Shown piece after piece: positions 43,602 to 51,850 of a stretch of 64,000 bases of DNA. This DNA is from a virus. The stretch spans positions 16,607-80,606 of the IMG/VR virus record IMGVR_UViG_3300009183_000069; one strand, written 5' to 3'. How positions within the stretch are numbered: the stretch's first letter is position 1; each line of letters begins with the position of its first letter. The notes beneath the pieces were generated by a model that saw nothing but the letters and a program-made list of their open reading frames with translations, made no database searches and was not told where the DNA came from. Made by a program: the position numbers and the translations under genes.

Positions 43602-44612
43602 ATGGCCTACCTTATATACAACAACGACGGTACAATATTAACAAGTATCGCAAATGGCGAAGTTGATTCTGTTTCCACTGATTTAACTCTAATTGGAAAA
43701 AACGTTGACAACTATGGACAGTATCTTAATAATAACTTTATTAAATTATTAACAAGTTTTGCCAGCACCACTAGTCCTACAAGTCCACAAATAGGACAAG
43801 TATGGTTTAATTCTACAACTGGAAGATTAAATGTTTATGATGGAATTGCATTTAATCCTACATATGGTGCAAGGGTAAACGGAACACCTTCTATTACTAC
43901 AAGCACTGGTGATTTATGGTATGATACAAACAATAGCCAATTAAAAATATGGAACGGTAGTACTTATAAATTAGTAGGACCATCTGTTTCAGCATTAAAA
44001 GGCAAGTTTAATATTGAGCCATCTTCTAGTACAATAATACCAGATGACAGCGGTTATCCAGTAGATGTAGGTGTAATATATTCATATGGCAATCCTTCTG
44101 GATTAATTACAAACGAATCATTTAATATGAAGGCCTCTGATGCAGTTGGTTATTTTGGTTCTTCTGCAATTACTACTATAGTAACAGGTACTACATTTGT
44201 TAGAGATATCGATGTCAAGGGCGATTTGTATATTAAAGGTATTAAACAAAGTACCACTCCTACAGTGGAAACAGTAACTGCATCTTTTGATATTACATCA
44301 TATGGTGATCCACAAGATGCAACTACTACTACCGCAATTGCAAATATAGCCTCTGGCAATATTGCCATAAGAAATTTCTTACCGTTGATGTTTTCTACAG
44401 TTACTAATATAACTTATGGTGATATAGCATATTCAATTGGAACAATTGCAAAGGTTGTTTGTTCATATAACACTGATGTGTCTGTAAGAAGATTTAAATT
44501 AATTGACGATCCAATTCATCCTGGCATTCATATTTGGAATTGGGATAATGTATATCTTACTACATTTAGTCCATCTGGTTATATTACATCAACAAATATT
44601 GTACAACTTTAA
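43602..44612 (+). CDS. Tail fibre protein 2 (paralogue)
   Basis: The product is 336 aa. Its N-terminal 100 residues repeat the module of the previous gene: LTLIGKNVDNYGQYLNNNFIKLLTSFA..., then IGQVWFNSTTGRLNVYDG and GDLWYDTNNSQLKIWNG. A short beta-rich shaft follows, and the C terminus is a small domain without the collar motif. The three-gene set with the same N terminus and different tips suggests gene duplication with exchange of receptor-binding ends. The spacing of 5 nt to the previous gene points to one transcript. Confidence 0.68.
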   Translation: MAYLIYNNDGTILTSIANGEVDSVSTDLTLIGKNVDNYGQYLNNNFIKLLTSFASTTSPTSPQIGQVWFNSTTGRLNVYDGIAFNPTYGARVNGTPSITTSTGDLWYDTNNSQLKIWNGSTYKLVGPSVSALKGKFNIEPSSSTIIPDDSGYPVDVGVIYSYGNPSGLITNESFNMKASDAVGYFGSSAITTIVTGTTFVRDIDVKGDLYIKGIKQSTTPTVETVTASFDITSYGDPQDATTTTAIANIASGNIAIRNFLPLMFSTVTNITYGDIAYSIGTIAKVVCSYNTDVSVRRFKLIDDPIHPGIHIWNWDNVYLTTFSPSGYITSTNIVQL

Positions 44613-44624
44613 AGGTCTTTCTAA

Positions 44625-45872
44625 ATGGCATATATTTTAAATAAAACTAACGGATCAATTGTTGCAACAGTACAAGATGCAACAATTGATACAACTACTG
44701 ATTTATCATTTGTAGGTAGAAACTATGCTGGCTATGGCGAAATTCAAAATGAGAATTTTCTAAAATTATTAGAAAATTTTGCTAATTCAACAGCTCCACC
44801 AAAGCCTATTGAAGGTCAACTTTGGTATGATACTTCTGGTAAACATTTAAATTTTTATAATACAGTTAATTGGAAAAGTATTCCTTCTTTGGAAATTAGT
44901 AATAACAACCCAGTTGAAACTACCACTCCTGTACTAGGAGATCTGTGGTACAATTCAGTAGAACAACAATTGAGTATATACAACGGATCCCAATATGTTA
45001 TAATTGGGCCACCAATTGGTGCTAATACTAAAGCAGGGTGGCGCGGCGACTTTGAAAAAGAAAGTAATACTCCTATCTATAATACCAAAGCAGTTATTAA
45101 TGATGAAGTTATTGCAACAGTTTCTGCACAGACATATACATTAAGTGATCTTGCTAGTAGTGCATATCCAATATATAATTTAGGTTCAAGATTATATAAA
45201 GGAATTAATTTAAATGGTGCTGATCCTATTACAGGAAGTTCGGAGTCAGTAAGTTCATATTTTTGGGGAACTGCTGCTCATGCATTGCGAGCTAATACAT
45301 CTACCTATTCAAACGGATTTGTAACTGAACTTGATGAAACAACAAACAAATATAAACCCGTAACATTTATTACCACATCTTCGGCTTCCTTAACAGATGG
45401 AACTATTGCTATAAATTATGGATTCACATATAATCCATCTACTAATTATGTTAAAGCAACAAGGTTCGAAGGCGTTGCTACTAGTGCATTTTATGCCGAC
45501 TTAGCTGAAAGATATGAAGCAGATGCTGTCTATGAACCTGGAACCGTTTTAGTCATAAGTGGAGAAAAAGAAGTTACTATTTCTACATTATATGCTGATA
45601 CAAGGGTAGCGGGCATAGTAAGTACAAACCCGGCATATATGATGAATTCTGAGGCAGGATCCGACGAAACACACCCCTATATTGCCTTAAAAGGCCGTGT
45701 TCCTTGCCAAGTTGTGGGTACTATTAATAAAGGTGATCTTCTAGTAACAAGTGCATATCCAGGATATGCTACTGCATGGTTGGGCGGCTCGGCACCAGAC
45801 GGAACAGTCATAGCAAAAGCCCTAGGAACTCAATCCGAGGGCTTTGGTGTTATAGAAGTATTAGTAGTCTAA
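44625..45872 (+). CDS. Tail fibre protein 3 (paralogue with G2-like C terminus)
   Basis: The product is 415 aa. It again starts with the shared module (LSFVGRNYAGYGEIQNENFLKLLENFA, GQLWYDTSGKHLNFYN, LGDLWYNSVEQQLSIYNG). The last 110 residues carry FYADLAERYEADAVYEPGTVL, then AGIVSTNPAYMMN, KGRVPCQVVG and GDLLVTS. That is the pattern of fibre C-terminal domains related to peptidase G2/IMC autochaperones. It ends the plus-strand block and overlaps the convergent thymidylate synthase gene by 4 nt. Confidence 0.68.
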   Translation: MAYILNKTNGSIVATVQDATIDTTTDLSFVGRNYAGYGEIQNENFLKLLENFANSTAPPKPIEGQLWYDTSGKHLNFYNTVNWKSIPSLEISNNNPVETTTPVLGDLWYNSVEQQLSIYNGSQYVIIGPPIGANTKAGWRGDFEKESNTPIYNTKAVINDEVIATVSAQTYTLSDLASSAYPIYNLGSRLYKGINLNGADPITGSSESVSSYFWGTAAHALRANTSTYSNGFVTELDETTNKYKPVTFITTSSASLTDGTIAINYGFTYNPSTNYVKATRFEGVATSAFYADLAERYEADAVYEPGTVLVISGEKEVTISTLYADTRVAGIVSTNPAYMMNSEAGSDETHPYIALKGRVPCQVVGTINKGDLLVTSAYPGYATAWLGGSAPDGTVIAKALGTQSEGFGVIEVLVV

Positions 45873-46750
45873 ACTGCCATTGGCGCCTTAATGGTTGCAT
45901 AGCAATTATAGTCAACCAATTTAACATCTTGCATGGTAAATTTGGTTATTTCGGTAATATCTGTATTGAGTTCCACTGTAGGTAGTACCAATGGTTCTCT
46001 ACTTAATTGTTCTCTTACTTGCTCTAAGTGATTGTCATAGATATGTGCATCACCAAATGAAATAATTAATTCGCCCACTGATAGTTCACATATCTGTGCA
46101 ATCATATGAGTGAATAATGCGTAACTTGCTATGTTAAATGGCACTCCAAGAAACATATCTGCACTACGTTGATACATATGGCAACTTAACTTACCACTGG
46201 TGCTTACATAAAATTGTGCCATCATGTGACATGGAGGCAATGCCATTGAGTCAAGTTCCCCAGGATTCCATGCACTAAGAATATGTCTACGTCCATATGG
46301 ATCTTTCTTGATACCATTAATCAATAGTTGAAGTTGATCAATATGTTTAACTGCCATACGGTTAGCACCAAATATTGGAGCACGCCATGAACGCCATTGC
46401 ACTCCGTATACTCTACCAAGGTCACCTTTGAATCTAGCCTTTGGTCGCCAATAGTCTGCGTTAGCATTGCCAGACCAGATAGTACTTTCTGTACTAGTAC
46501 GACTACCGTGTAGAATCTCTTTCAAACGATTCTCGTCACCGCTACCTTCAATAAACCAAAGAAGTTCACTAACAACAGATTTCCAGGCCAACCGTTTTGT
46601 GGTAATGGCCGGAAATCCTTCTTGTAGATCAAACTTTAATTGTAGTCCAAATTTACTAATAGTACCAATACCAGTTCTATCAGGGCGATGTTCACCCGTG
46701 TCTAAAATTTCTCTTAGAGCACTAAGATAAGCGTCTTCGGGATGTATCAT
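45869..46750 (-). CDS. td: Thymidylate synthase ThyA (T4 td)
   Basis: The product is 293 aa, nearly the T4 td length (286). All main parts are there: RPDRTGIGT, SELLWFIEGS, YGVQWRSWR, the catalytic cysteine in LPPCHMMAQF (C174), QRSADMFLGVPFNIASYA and FGDAHIYDNH. It methylates dUMP to dTMP with methylene-tetrahydrofolate and supports phage DNA synthesis. The T4 td gene carries a group I intron; here the reading frame is not interrupted. It overlaps the upstream gene by one base. Confidence 0.96.
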   Translation of the reverse strand: MIHPEDAYLSALREILDTGEHRPDRTGIGTISKFGLQLKFDLQEGFPAITTKRLAWKSVVSELLWFIEGSGDENRLKEILHGSRTSTESTIWSGNANADYWRPKARFKGDLGRVYGVQWRSWRAPIFGANRMAVKHIDQLQLLINGIKKDPYGRRHILSAWNPGELDSMALPPCHMMAQFYVSTSGKLSCHMYQRSADMFLGVPFNIASYALFTHMIAQICELSVGELIISFGDAHIYDNHLEQVREQLSREPLVLPTVELNTDITEITKFTMQDVKLVDYNCYATIKAPMAV

Positions 46751-47394
46751 TAAGCCTCAACAGCTTTCTTGGCCTTAGATTCTTTAGCCTTTGGTGGATC
46801 AATAGCATCTGCCATTCTACGGAAATTAGCAGCATCCTTGGCCAACTTGTCAGCTTTAGAACGATATGACTTTGCTACTAGTACTGGATCAGAAATTTCT
46901 TCAGTAGACTCAACTACTACAGCTTTCTTTGTTTCTGGAACAATAACATCCGGTATAATAATTTCTTCTTTAAGAACAGGTTTGCTTTCTTCTTTAACTG
47001 AGCCATCGGTGACTGCTAGATCTTCTAACTTAACTCCCTTTTGTTCAGCAATAATATTGTTGAGTTCATCTAATGGAGTTGACGTTTGACTATTAGGAGT
47101 CATTAATACAAGTTTGGTAGGTACTTTTTTAAGATGACCATTGGCATGCATATATTGTAGCATGACAGTACCATCTGGAAAACGCCGTACAGCAAGAACA
47201 TCTGCAAGCTCATTGGCTTGCTGTCCTGCATCGCTGTCAATTAAACTCATTAGCGAGTCATGATAAGCGTCGGTAAGACCGTTAGTTCCTACAACCAATG
47301 CACTTTGGGGATCTCCTGGAAGAGTACGATACACTACTGCTATACGAGCAGAATTGTTTTTCATCTTTCCTACATGTTTGGTAAATTTAGCCAT
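46750..47394 (-). CDS. Conserved phage protein of unknown function
   Basis: The product is 214 aa. A folded N-terminal half (residues 1-105) holds ARIAVVYRTLPGDPQSALVV, SLMSLIDSDAGQQANELADVL and RRFPDGTVMLQYMHANGHLKKV. The second half is a charged, Val/Glu/Lys-rich linker and a basic helical tail (KSYRSKADKLAKDAANFRRM...). I know similar proteins only as hypothetical genes of large phages. The order with td and two tiny genes suggests a housekeeping role early in infection. It has AAGGAGAGT upstream. Confidence 0.6.
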   Translation of the reverse strand: MAKFTKHVGKMKNNSARIAVVYRTLPGDPQSALVVGTNGLTDAYHDSLMSLIDSDAGQQANELADVLAVRRFPDGTVMLQYMHANGHLKKVPTKLVLMTPNSQTSTPLDELNNIIAEQKGVKLEDLAVTDGSVKEESKPVLKEEIIIPDVIVPETKKAVVVESTEEISDPVLVAKSYRSKADKLAKDAANFRRMADAIDPPKAKESKAKKAVEA

Positions 47395-47409
47395 GCTACT
47401 CTCCTTATA

Positions 47410-47640
47410 TTATTCTGCGGCTGCAGGCTGATCTTCAGTCTTTGGTGGTGCTATTGCATTTAGAAATGCATTTAATTTGTCATAGGTTGCGCCCACTGCT
47501 GAAATTTCATTTGCAGCAAATACTCCACGGCGTACGGCAACATCTACAATTGACCGTAGATTACCTAGATCAGTAATTGTAAGTTCTGGTGTTTGTGGTG
47601 CTTCTTGTGCTGCGGCTTCTTGTGTTTGATTTTCTTCCAT
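47410..47640 (-). CDS. Small conserved phage protein
   Basis: The product is 76 aa. Acidic Gln/Glu/Ala-rich ends flank a compact helical core, LTITDLGNLRSIVDVAVRRGVFAANEISAVGATYDKLNAFL. The pattern I.DVA.RGAF...E...VG..Y.KL..F. is frequent in T4-like phages of bacterioplankton but has no known function. It lies 15 nt before the next gene in the same direction. Confidence 0.6.
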   Translation of the reverse strand: MEENQTQEAAAQEAPQTPELTITDLGNLRSIVDVAVRRGVFAANEISAVGATYDKLNAFLNAIAPPKTEDQPAAAE

Positions 47641-47651
47641 TTTAAATATCC

Positions 47652-47933
47652 TTATTTTTTATGTAAATGTTGGCATCCTATTGCCAGCATGGTTAGTTCC
47701 TTCGGGTCTTCCATTCCTATTTCTGTGTAAGCAACGATTTTCCTATCACGATCTAAACCATATCCGTCTTTGATAGCATACCTGCCATCTAAGTTATATT
47801 CGATCCAATGCTCGATGTCCTTAACATCAAATCTATGCTCTATCGAAAGTTTGGTAAAATGATCTGGCATAAAGGATAGTTTCCTTAATCCTAATACTGA
47901 CAGAGCATTAACCGTTCCTCTATTAAGAGACAT
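47652..47933 (-). CDS. Small protein of unknown function
   Basis: The product is 93 aa and not recognised. It is mostly polar with segments LSIEHRFDVKDIEHWIEYNL and GYGLDRDRKIVAYTEIGM, and a His-rich end (CQHLHKK). A TATAAATA on the minus strand (47947-47954) lies so close to the start that the message would be almost leaderless, so I do not list it as a promoter. The gene fits tightly between its neighbours (12-nt gaps). Confidence 0.5.
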   Translation of the reverse strand: MSLNRGTVNALSVLGLRKLSFMPDHFTKLSIEHRFDVKDIEHWIEYNLDGRYAIKDGYGLDRDRKIVAYTEIGMEDPKELTMLAIGCQHLHKK

Positions 47934-47945
47934 TATATACCTACT

Positions 47946-49208
47946 TTATTTATAATAAGCTGTCTGGCCGAAGGGTGCAATTATGGTATCATTGCCGTGA
48001 ATAACAAACAAACTTTCGCAATGGTCCTCATCTCCCCAGCTTCCGCAAGGATATCCATCTGTAAACATAATAAAACGCTTGGGATTAATATCTTCACGCT
48101 TCATAAATTCGTAGTTAGCATCAAAGTCTGTACCGCCACCGCCCTTAACTTCGTAGCTCATAATGTCATCTGCATTGTCTCCAGAGAACTGAGCATAGTT
48201 GTATACTTCTGTATCAAAGCACCATAGATTCAATTTAAAATCTTTATACTCATCCATAATACCTTTAACTTCACTGATAAAGTCTTTGGCCATTGTATCA
48301 GAAATACTACCGCTCATATCAATGGCTACGGACACATCAATAGTTTCTTCATTCATCATTCCGGGCAGGATAGCACCGCAATGTTGGCTTTTACGATTTG
48401 GACGAGAAAAGCTAAAATTGCTCTTGAAGATACTTTGGATATTCATACGCAGGATCTGACGCCAGTCCATTTTAGGCTCAGTAAAGTCACTGATCATACG
48501 ACGGATACCTGCTGGCACTCGTCCAGCACCTGCGGATTGAGCAGCAGCCATTACAGCTTCTTTGATCTCATCACGGATAGCTTTCTTTTCTTCAGCAGTT
48601 AACTTTGGACGACCTTTGCCTTTACCGTTATCATCGCCATCTTCTCCGTCGCCGCCTTCACCATCTTCGCCATCCAAGTGTTCGTCTAGCAATTCGCCAA
48701 GTGAACCAATGTCAATCTTTTCTGCTTTCTCATAGAGCTCGTTATAAATTTCTTCATAGCTCTTTCCACGATACTTGTCATCTTGGAAGATCTTAATGAA
48801 ACTTGGCACTACACCAATACGTTCATCTTTTAGAATTTGATTAGCAGCATAGTCGGCAGCGATGTTTGACAATGTAGGATCACGACTATCACGCCGGCCC
48901 ATATGATCAAATACATTATGCAGAACTTCGTGAGCAAAACCAAACTCTGCTTCTTTAGGATTCAATTTATTAACAAATCCATTGTTGTAATAAAAGGTAC
49001 GTCCATCTGTGGCCAATGTATTACACCATTCACTGGCATCAACTAATTTCATACGTGTAGCAAGATTGCCGAAGAACGGATGCTTCAATAGTAAACCAAC
49101 ACGAGCCGTAATCAGTTTTTCAAGAATCTTATTCTTTTCAGACGGGGTAAACTGTTTACTAGCCCAATCTTCTTTTTTACTTTTTTCGGCTTTCATTACT
49201 TTAGACAT
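47946..49208 (-). CDS. VWA domain metallopeptidase-like protein
   Basis: The product is 420 aa. Residues 93-97 are HEVLH with H102 after it (a zincin HExxH type site) in the putative metallopeptidase half. An acidic Gly/Asp/Glu-rich linker follows (about 175-205). A von Willebrand A domain begins near residue 285 with AIDMSGSIS (MIDAS DxSxS). The C terminus carries IMFTDGYPCGSWG. It is the usual partner of MoxR-type AAA ATPases, and a MoxR gene is just upstream. The pair is likely a metal-dependent chaperone or protease module. SD AAAGGA. Confidence 0.85.
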   Translation of the reverse strand: MSKVMKAEKSKKEDWASKQFTPSEKNKILEKLITARVGLLLKHPFFGNLATRMKLVDASEWCNTLATDGRTFYYNNGFVNKLNPKEAEFGFAHEVLHNVFDHMGRRDSRDPTLSNIAADYAANQILKDERIGVVPSFIKIFQDDKYRGKSYEEIYNELYEKAEKIDIGSLGELLDEHLDGEDGEGGDGEDGDDNGKGKGRPKLTAEEKKAIRDEIKEAVMAAAQSAGAGRVPAGIRRMISDFTEPKMDWRQILRMNIQSIFKSNFSFSRPNRKSQHCGAILPGMMNEETIDVSVAIDMSGSISDTMAKDFISEVKGIMDEYKDFKLNLWCFDTEVYNYAQFSGDNADDIMSYEVKGGGGTDFDANYEFMKREDINPKRFIMFTDGYPCGSWGDEDHCESLFVIHGNDTIIAPFGQTAYYK

Positions 49209-49236
49209 AGTGTATCCTTTTAGTGTTTAAGCATAT

Positions 49237-49265
49237 ATTATACATTAAATTTATCAAAAGAGCAA
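49237..49265 (-). promoter_or_regulatory. Sigma-70-like promoter for the VWA gene
   Basis: On the minus strand TTGCTC (49260-49265), 17 nt and TATAAT (49237-49242). The -10 is perfect and the -35 weak. It lies directly after the terminator of the MoxR gene and so restarts transcription. Confidence 0.5.
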
Positions 49266-49290
49266 GCAAAAAGGCCCTTGCGGGCCCTTT
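49266..49290 (-). terminator. Intrinsic terminator after the MoxR gene
   Basis: On the minus strand GGCCC (49282-49287 region), a GCAA tetraloop and GGGCC (49273-49277) are followed by TTTTT. This is a textbook rho-independent terminator with a GNRA loop. The near-symmetrical A/T runs might let it act in both directions. Confidence 0.85.
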
Positions 49291-50373
49291 TTAACTTTCC
49301 ATTGCAACCAAAATGTACTTACCGTACTTGTCGTGGAAACGATCGAAGTGTTTCAATTTGCTAGCATCAAACGGAAGATTGTAGCTAGTCAACGCAACCT
49401 TAGCAGCCATAACAGTTAGCTCAGTTGGGAAGTTATCCATAATGAACAAGAAGAAACGATCTGCCTGTGCATCCCAATCTTTGGCTTTCTTGTTAAAAGC
49501 GTCTTGGAGTTCATAGCAAAGGCTAATGCTCAAAGAGTACATCGCGGAGATTTCTTTAATCTCACATTTGGCAACCTTGCCAGACAAGATGTCTGTTGGG
49601 TTAGGCATTTGTTTAGCAACACGACGGTGTGCCATAAACTTAACAGCAAGTCCTTCACCGATTGCACCAGCAACTAAATCGGTCAATGTGCGCTCATCCA
49701 AGTCGTCGTCCTTGAGCAAATCGCTGACAAAGGACCAAGAACGTGGAGTTGCAAATGCACGGCTTGAAGATTTTGGATCAAAGTCATACAAATCTTGTTT
49801 GGCAAATCCAATATAACCAACAACTTGTTCGTGAAGTTTGTTGTTAACAGCCCACTCTTGCCAATCTTCAAAGTCAGATTTCAATTCGATGTGAACAAAG
49901 CGGTTAGCCAACGGTGCAGGCATACGATAAGTAACGCCTTTGTCAGTTTCACGGTTACCGGCAGCAACAATACTAACACCTTTTGGCAGTTGATAAGTAC
50001 CAACACGACGATTCAATACCAATTGAAAAGCAGCGGCCTGGGTAGCAGGAGCAGCAGAGTTCAATTCATCCAAGAATAGGATAGCAGTAGAATCTGGATC
50101 AGTGGGCAATTCTGCAGGAGGAGCCCAAGTCATAGTATTCTCATTGCTATTGTAATATGGAATACCTTTAATGTCAGTAGGTTCCCAAAGGCTCAAACGA
50201 ACGTCAATGACTTCTCGACCTTGTTCATCACCAATTTGTTTAACGATATCGGATTTGCCAATACCAGGAGGGCCCCACATGAATACAGGACGTTGGATCT
50301 TGACACATTTACGGATACTGCGCTTGGCTTCGTTAGGAGTAACGGTACGATTAGCGCTCATTGCTTCTGCCAT
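49291..50373 (-). CDS. MoxR-type AAA+ ATPase
   Basis: The product is 360 aa. It has a Walker A GPPGIGKS (residues 34-41), a Walker B AILFLDELNSA (about 93-103), sensor 1 GNRETDKG and a helical lid with AFATPRSW. These are the features of MoxR/RavA ATPases, which remodel or assemble targets through VWA partners. A VWA peptidase gene follows downstream across a terminator and a second promoter, so the amounts can be set separately. It has the best promoter of the window, a consensus TTGACA-N17-TATAAT. The substrate is unknown. Confidence 0.88.
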   Translation of the reverse strand: MAEAMSANRTVTPNEAKRSIRKCVKIQRPVFMWGPPGIGKSDIVKQIGDEQGREVIDVRLSLWEPTDIKGIPYYNSNENTMTWAPPAELPTDPDSTAILFLDELNSAAPATQAAAFQLVLNRRVGTYQLPKGVSIVAAGNRETDKGVTYRMPAPLANRFVHIELKSDFEDWQEWAVNNKLHEQVVGYIGFAKQDLYDFDPKSSSRAFATPRSWSFVSDLLKDDDLDERTLTDLVAGAIGEGLAVKFMAHRRVAKQMPNPTDILSGKVAKCEIKEISAMYSLSISLCYELQDAFNKKAKDWDAQADRFFLFIMDNFPTELTVMAAKVALTSYNLPFDASKLKHFDRFHDKYGKYILVAMES

Positions 50374-50433
50374 AGTGTAATCTTTCTAAAAAGTTAAATT
50401 AATATTGCGACGATTATCTGCTGCAATACGTTA

Positions 50434-50462
50434 ATTATACATACATTGTTACACTTTGTCAA
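50434..50462 (-). promoter_or_regulatory. Perfect consensus sigma-70 promoter for the MoxR gene
   Basis: On the minus strand TTGACA (50457-50462), 17 nt and TATAAT (50434-50439), no mismatch in either hexamer and ideal spacing. A start near 50427 would give a leader of about 54 nt. The -35 overlaps the stop codon of the gene upstream. Confidence 0.82.
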
Positions 50463-50839
50463 GTGATTTCTGTATATCTCTTCTGGGCTCTTTGCAATTT
50501 TTGGATATTTCCAGCAAATAAAATGAGCTGTATAGCCATTTTTTCTCCAAAAAGATAGATTTCTTTATGGGTTAAGTAAAACGGACAGTCGACATTATTG
50601 TCAATCCATAGTAATAATGAATTGGTTAAGAACATTGGTTCTTCAAATGCTACTCTGTGATGCTTAATTTCAGCATTACAAAAACTTTCAAATCCCTTTT
50701 CGGTTAGTCCAAGACCGCCCTTTTTCTTTAATCTAGGATTACTCCAAAATACCTGACGTAGATTATCAATTGATCGATCGTCAGTGGTTAGCCCTAACTG
50801 CTCTGCTACTATTTTGGTGATTTTAAGTTTTTGGTTCAT
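50459..50839 (-). CDS. Conserved phage protein of unknown function
   Basis: The product is 126 aa from the ATG at 50839 (MNQKLKI), preferred to an earlier ATG because it reduces overlap with the preceding gene. It shows NPRLKKKGGLGLTEKGFESF, the segment LLLWIDNNVDCPFYL, then IYLFGEKMAIQLILFAGNI. This set of motifs (GGL.LT..G, .L..LD..I..PYY, E..A..L.L..G) is well known from hypothetical genes in T4-like marine phages. The gene is not assigned to any process. The C terminus covers the -35 of the MoxR promoter. Confidence 0.6.
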   Translation of the reverse strand: MNQKLKITKIVAEQLGLTTDDRSIDNLRQVFWSNPRLKKKGGLGLTEKGFESFCNAEIKHHRVAFEEPMFLTNSLLLWIDNNVDCPFYLTHKEIYLFGEKMAIQLILFAGNIQKLQRAQKRYTEIT

Positions 50840-51122
50840 CGGTGATTTTCTCACCAGTAGTTAGTTTATAAACGGAAAATTCTTCTGTGTTAAACATTTT
50901 ATTTAATTTTTCCGCTAAGTTGAAAGCATGACCGCTGTTAGCAAAGGATACCTTCTTATATTTTGGTCCTACTTCTTGTGCAACTACACTACTAGTCTTT
51001 AAATTAATAGGTTTATCTTTATAAAATACCGACCATACGGCGTCAGACTCTAAAACTTGATCTGTTTTATATGATTTTTTATTTGTTATCTCTAATAAGA
51101 CGTTCGGTTTAGGTCTACTCAT
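50823..51122 (-). CDS. Hypothetical protein
   Basis: The product is 99 aa. It is not recognised. It is basic, with alternating strands (LLEITNKKSYK, AVWSVFYKDKPINLKTS, YKKVSFANSGHAFNLAEKLNKMF, FSVYKLTTGEKI). The predicted mixed alpha/beta pattern suggests a small folded domain. It overlaps the next gene by 17 nt and has a 42-nt gap upstream. Confidence 0.5.
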   Translation of the reverse strand: MSRPKPNVLLEITNKKSYKTDQVLESDAVWSVFYKDKPINLKTSSVVAQEVGPKYKKVSFANSGHAFNLAEKLNKMFNTEEFSVYKLTTGEKITDEPKT

Positions 51123-51164
51123 TATACATACGCTCCAAATGTGCGTATATATTTACCTGTTTTT

Positions 51165-51380
51165 CTAAAAACGTCCGCCGTCCATTTTAACCTGTATGTT
51201 AGAAGATGCAGAAGCAATTTGATCTAACTGACCTGCTAACCTTGTCATTACTACTGCTAGACTATTTTGCAACTCTGTAGCCTCTGAAATGCTTAAAGTT
51301 ACTACTTTTTGATTGGTTTTTATAGCAATCTTAGTCTTATCCAAGAAGTTTTCAATAGGTATTGTGTTTAGTTGCTTCAT
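51165..51380 (-). CDS. Small helical hypothetical protein
   Basis: The product is 71 aa. The middle (SISEATELQNSLAVVMTRLAGQLDQIA) is amphipathic and probably forms one long helix or coiled coil. No family is recognised. It overlaps the upstream gene by 4 nt, so it is translated in step with it. Confidence 0.5.
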   Translation of the reverse strand: MKQLNTIPIENFLDKTKIAIKTNQKVVTLSISEATELQNSLAVVMTRLAGQLDQIASASSNIQVKMDGGRF

Positions 51381-51850
51381 ACCTTATTTAGGCTGTTTAA
51401 TACAGCTTTCATCTCCTGTGCAGTCTTAAATGGACCTTGATATGGATTACGTTCGAGTGTAATCAATTTAGGGCAATAACTTCTGAGCCACCCTTTTTGG
51501 AATTGAATAACATAGTAGCCTGCACAATATCTACTCTTGCTTTTAAGATTTTTGGTGTATAAGGGTAGTCTTGATTTAACATTATACACAGGATTGTAGG
51601 GTTTGGTGCGGCAAGGATAGTTATAAATGGTATGATTAAGAGGTTCTATTTCAAATGTATTAGATTTCTTCCTATCCACGGTGGCTAATTGATCAACAAT
51701 TTCTTTAAAACTTTTGATTTCCACTGCTTTGCCTTTACGTAAGAACACATATCCTTTTTTGTTCTTAGCAATAGATCCAATCTTCTTACCATTGCCTTCA
51801 ATGATCCATTCTTTATTGGGTATTAATACTTTAGAAATTACTGCGTTCAT
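51377..51850 (-). CDS. Conserved phage protein with GW...CPKLITL motif
   Basis: The product is 157 aa. The C-terminal half carries KSRLPLYTKNLKSKSRYCAG, then FQKGWLRSYCPKLITL and NPYQGPFKT. I recall this motif from many T4-like phages, always as a hypothetical gene near rnh. The N-terminal half is beta-rich and basic (VLIPNKEWIIEGNGKKIGSI...). Its association with replication genes suggests a role there, but nothing in the sequence shows one. It overlaps rnh by 4 nt. Confidence 0.6.
   Translation of the reverse strand: MNAVISKVLIPNKEWIIEGNGKKIGSIAKNKKGYVFLRKGKAVEIKSFKEIVDQLATVDRKKSNTFEIEPLNHTIYNYPCRTKPYNPVYNVKSRLPLYTKNLKSKSRYCAGYYVIQFQKGWLRSYCPKLITLERNPYQGPFKTAQEMKAVLNSLNKV

Noticed and set aside
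45869-46750. Group I intron in the thymidylate synthase gene, as in T4 td
   Set aside because: The coding frame is continuous through all conserved blocks, so there is no intron.
47947-47954. TATAAATA late box before the 93-aa gene
   Set aside because: It is too close to the ATG (13 nt) to give a usable leader and lies in the coding end of the VWA gene in a region otherwise read by early promoters.
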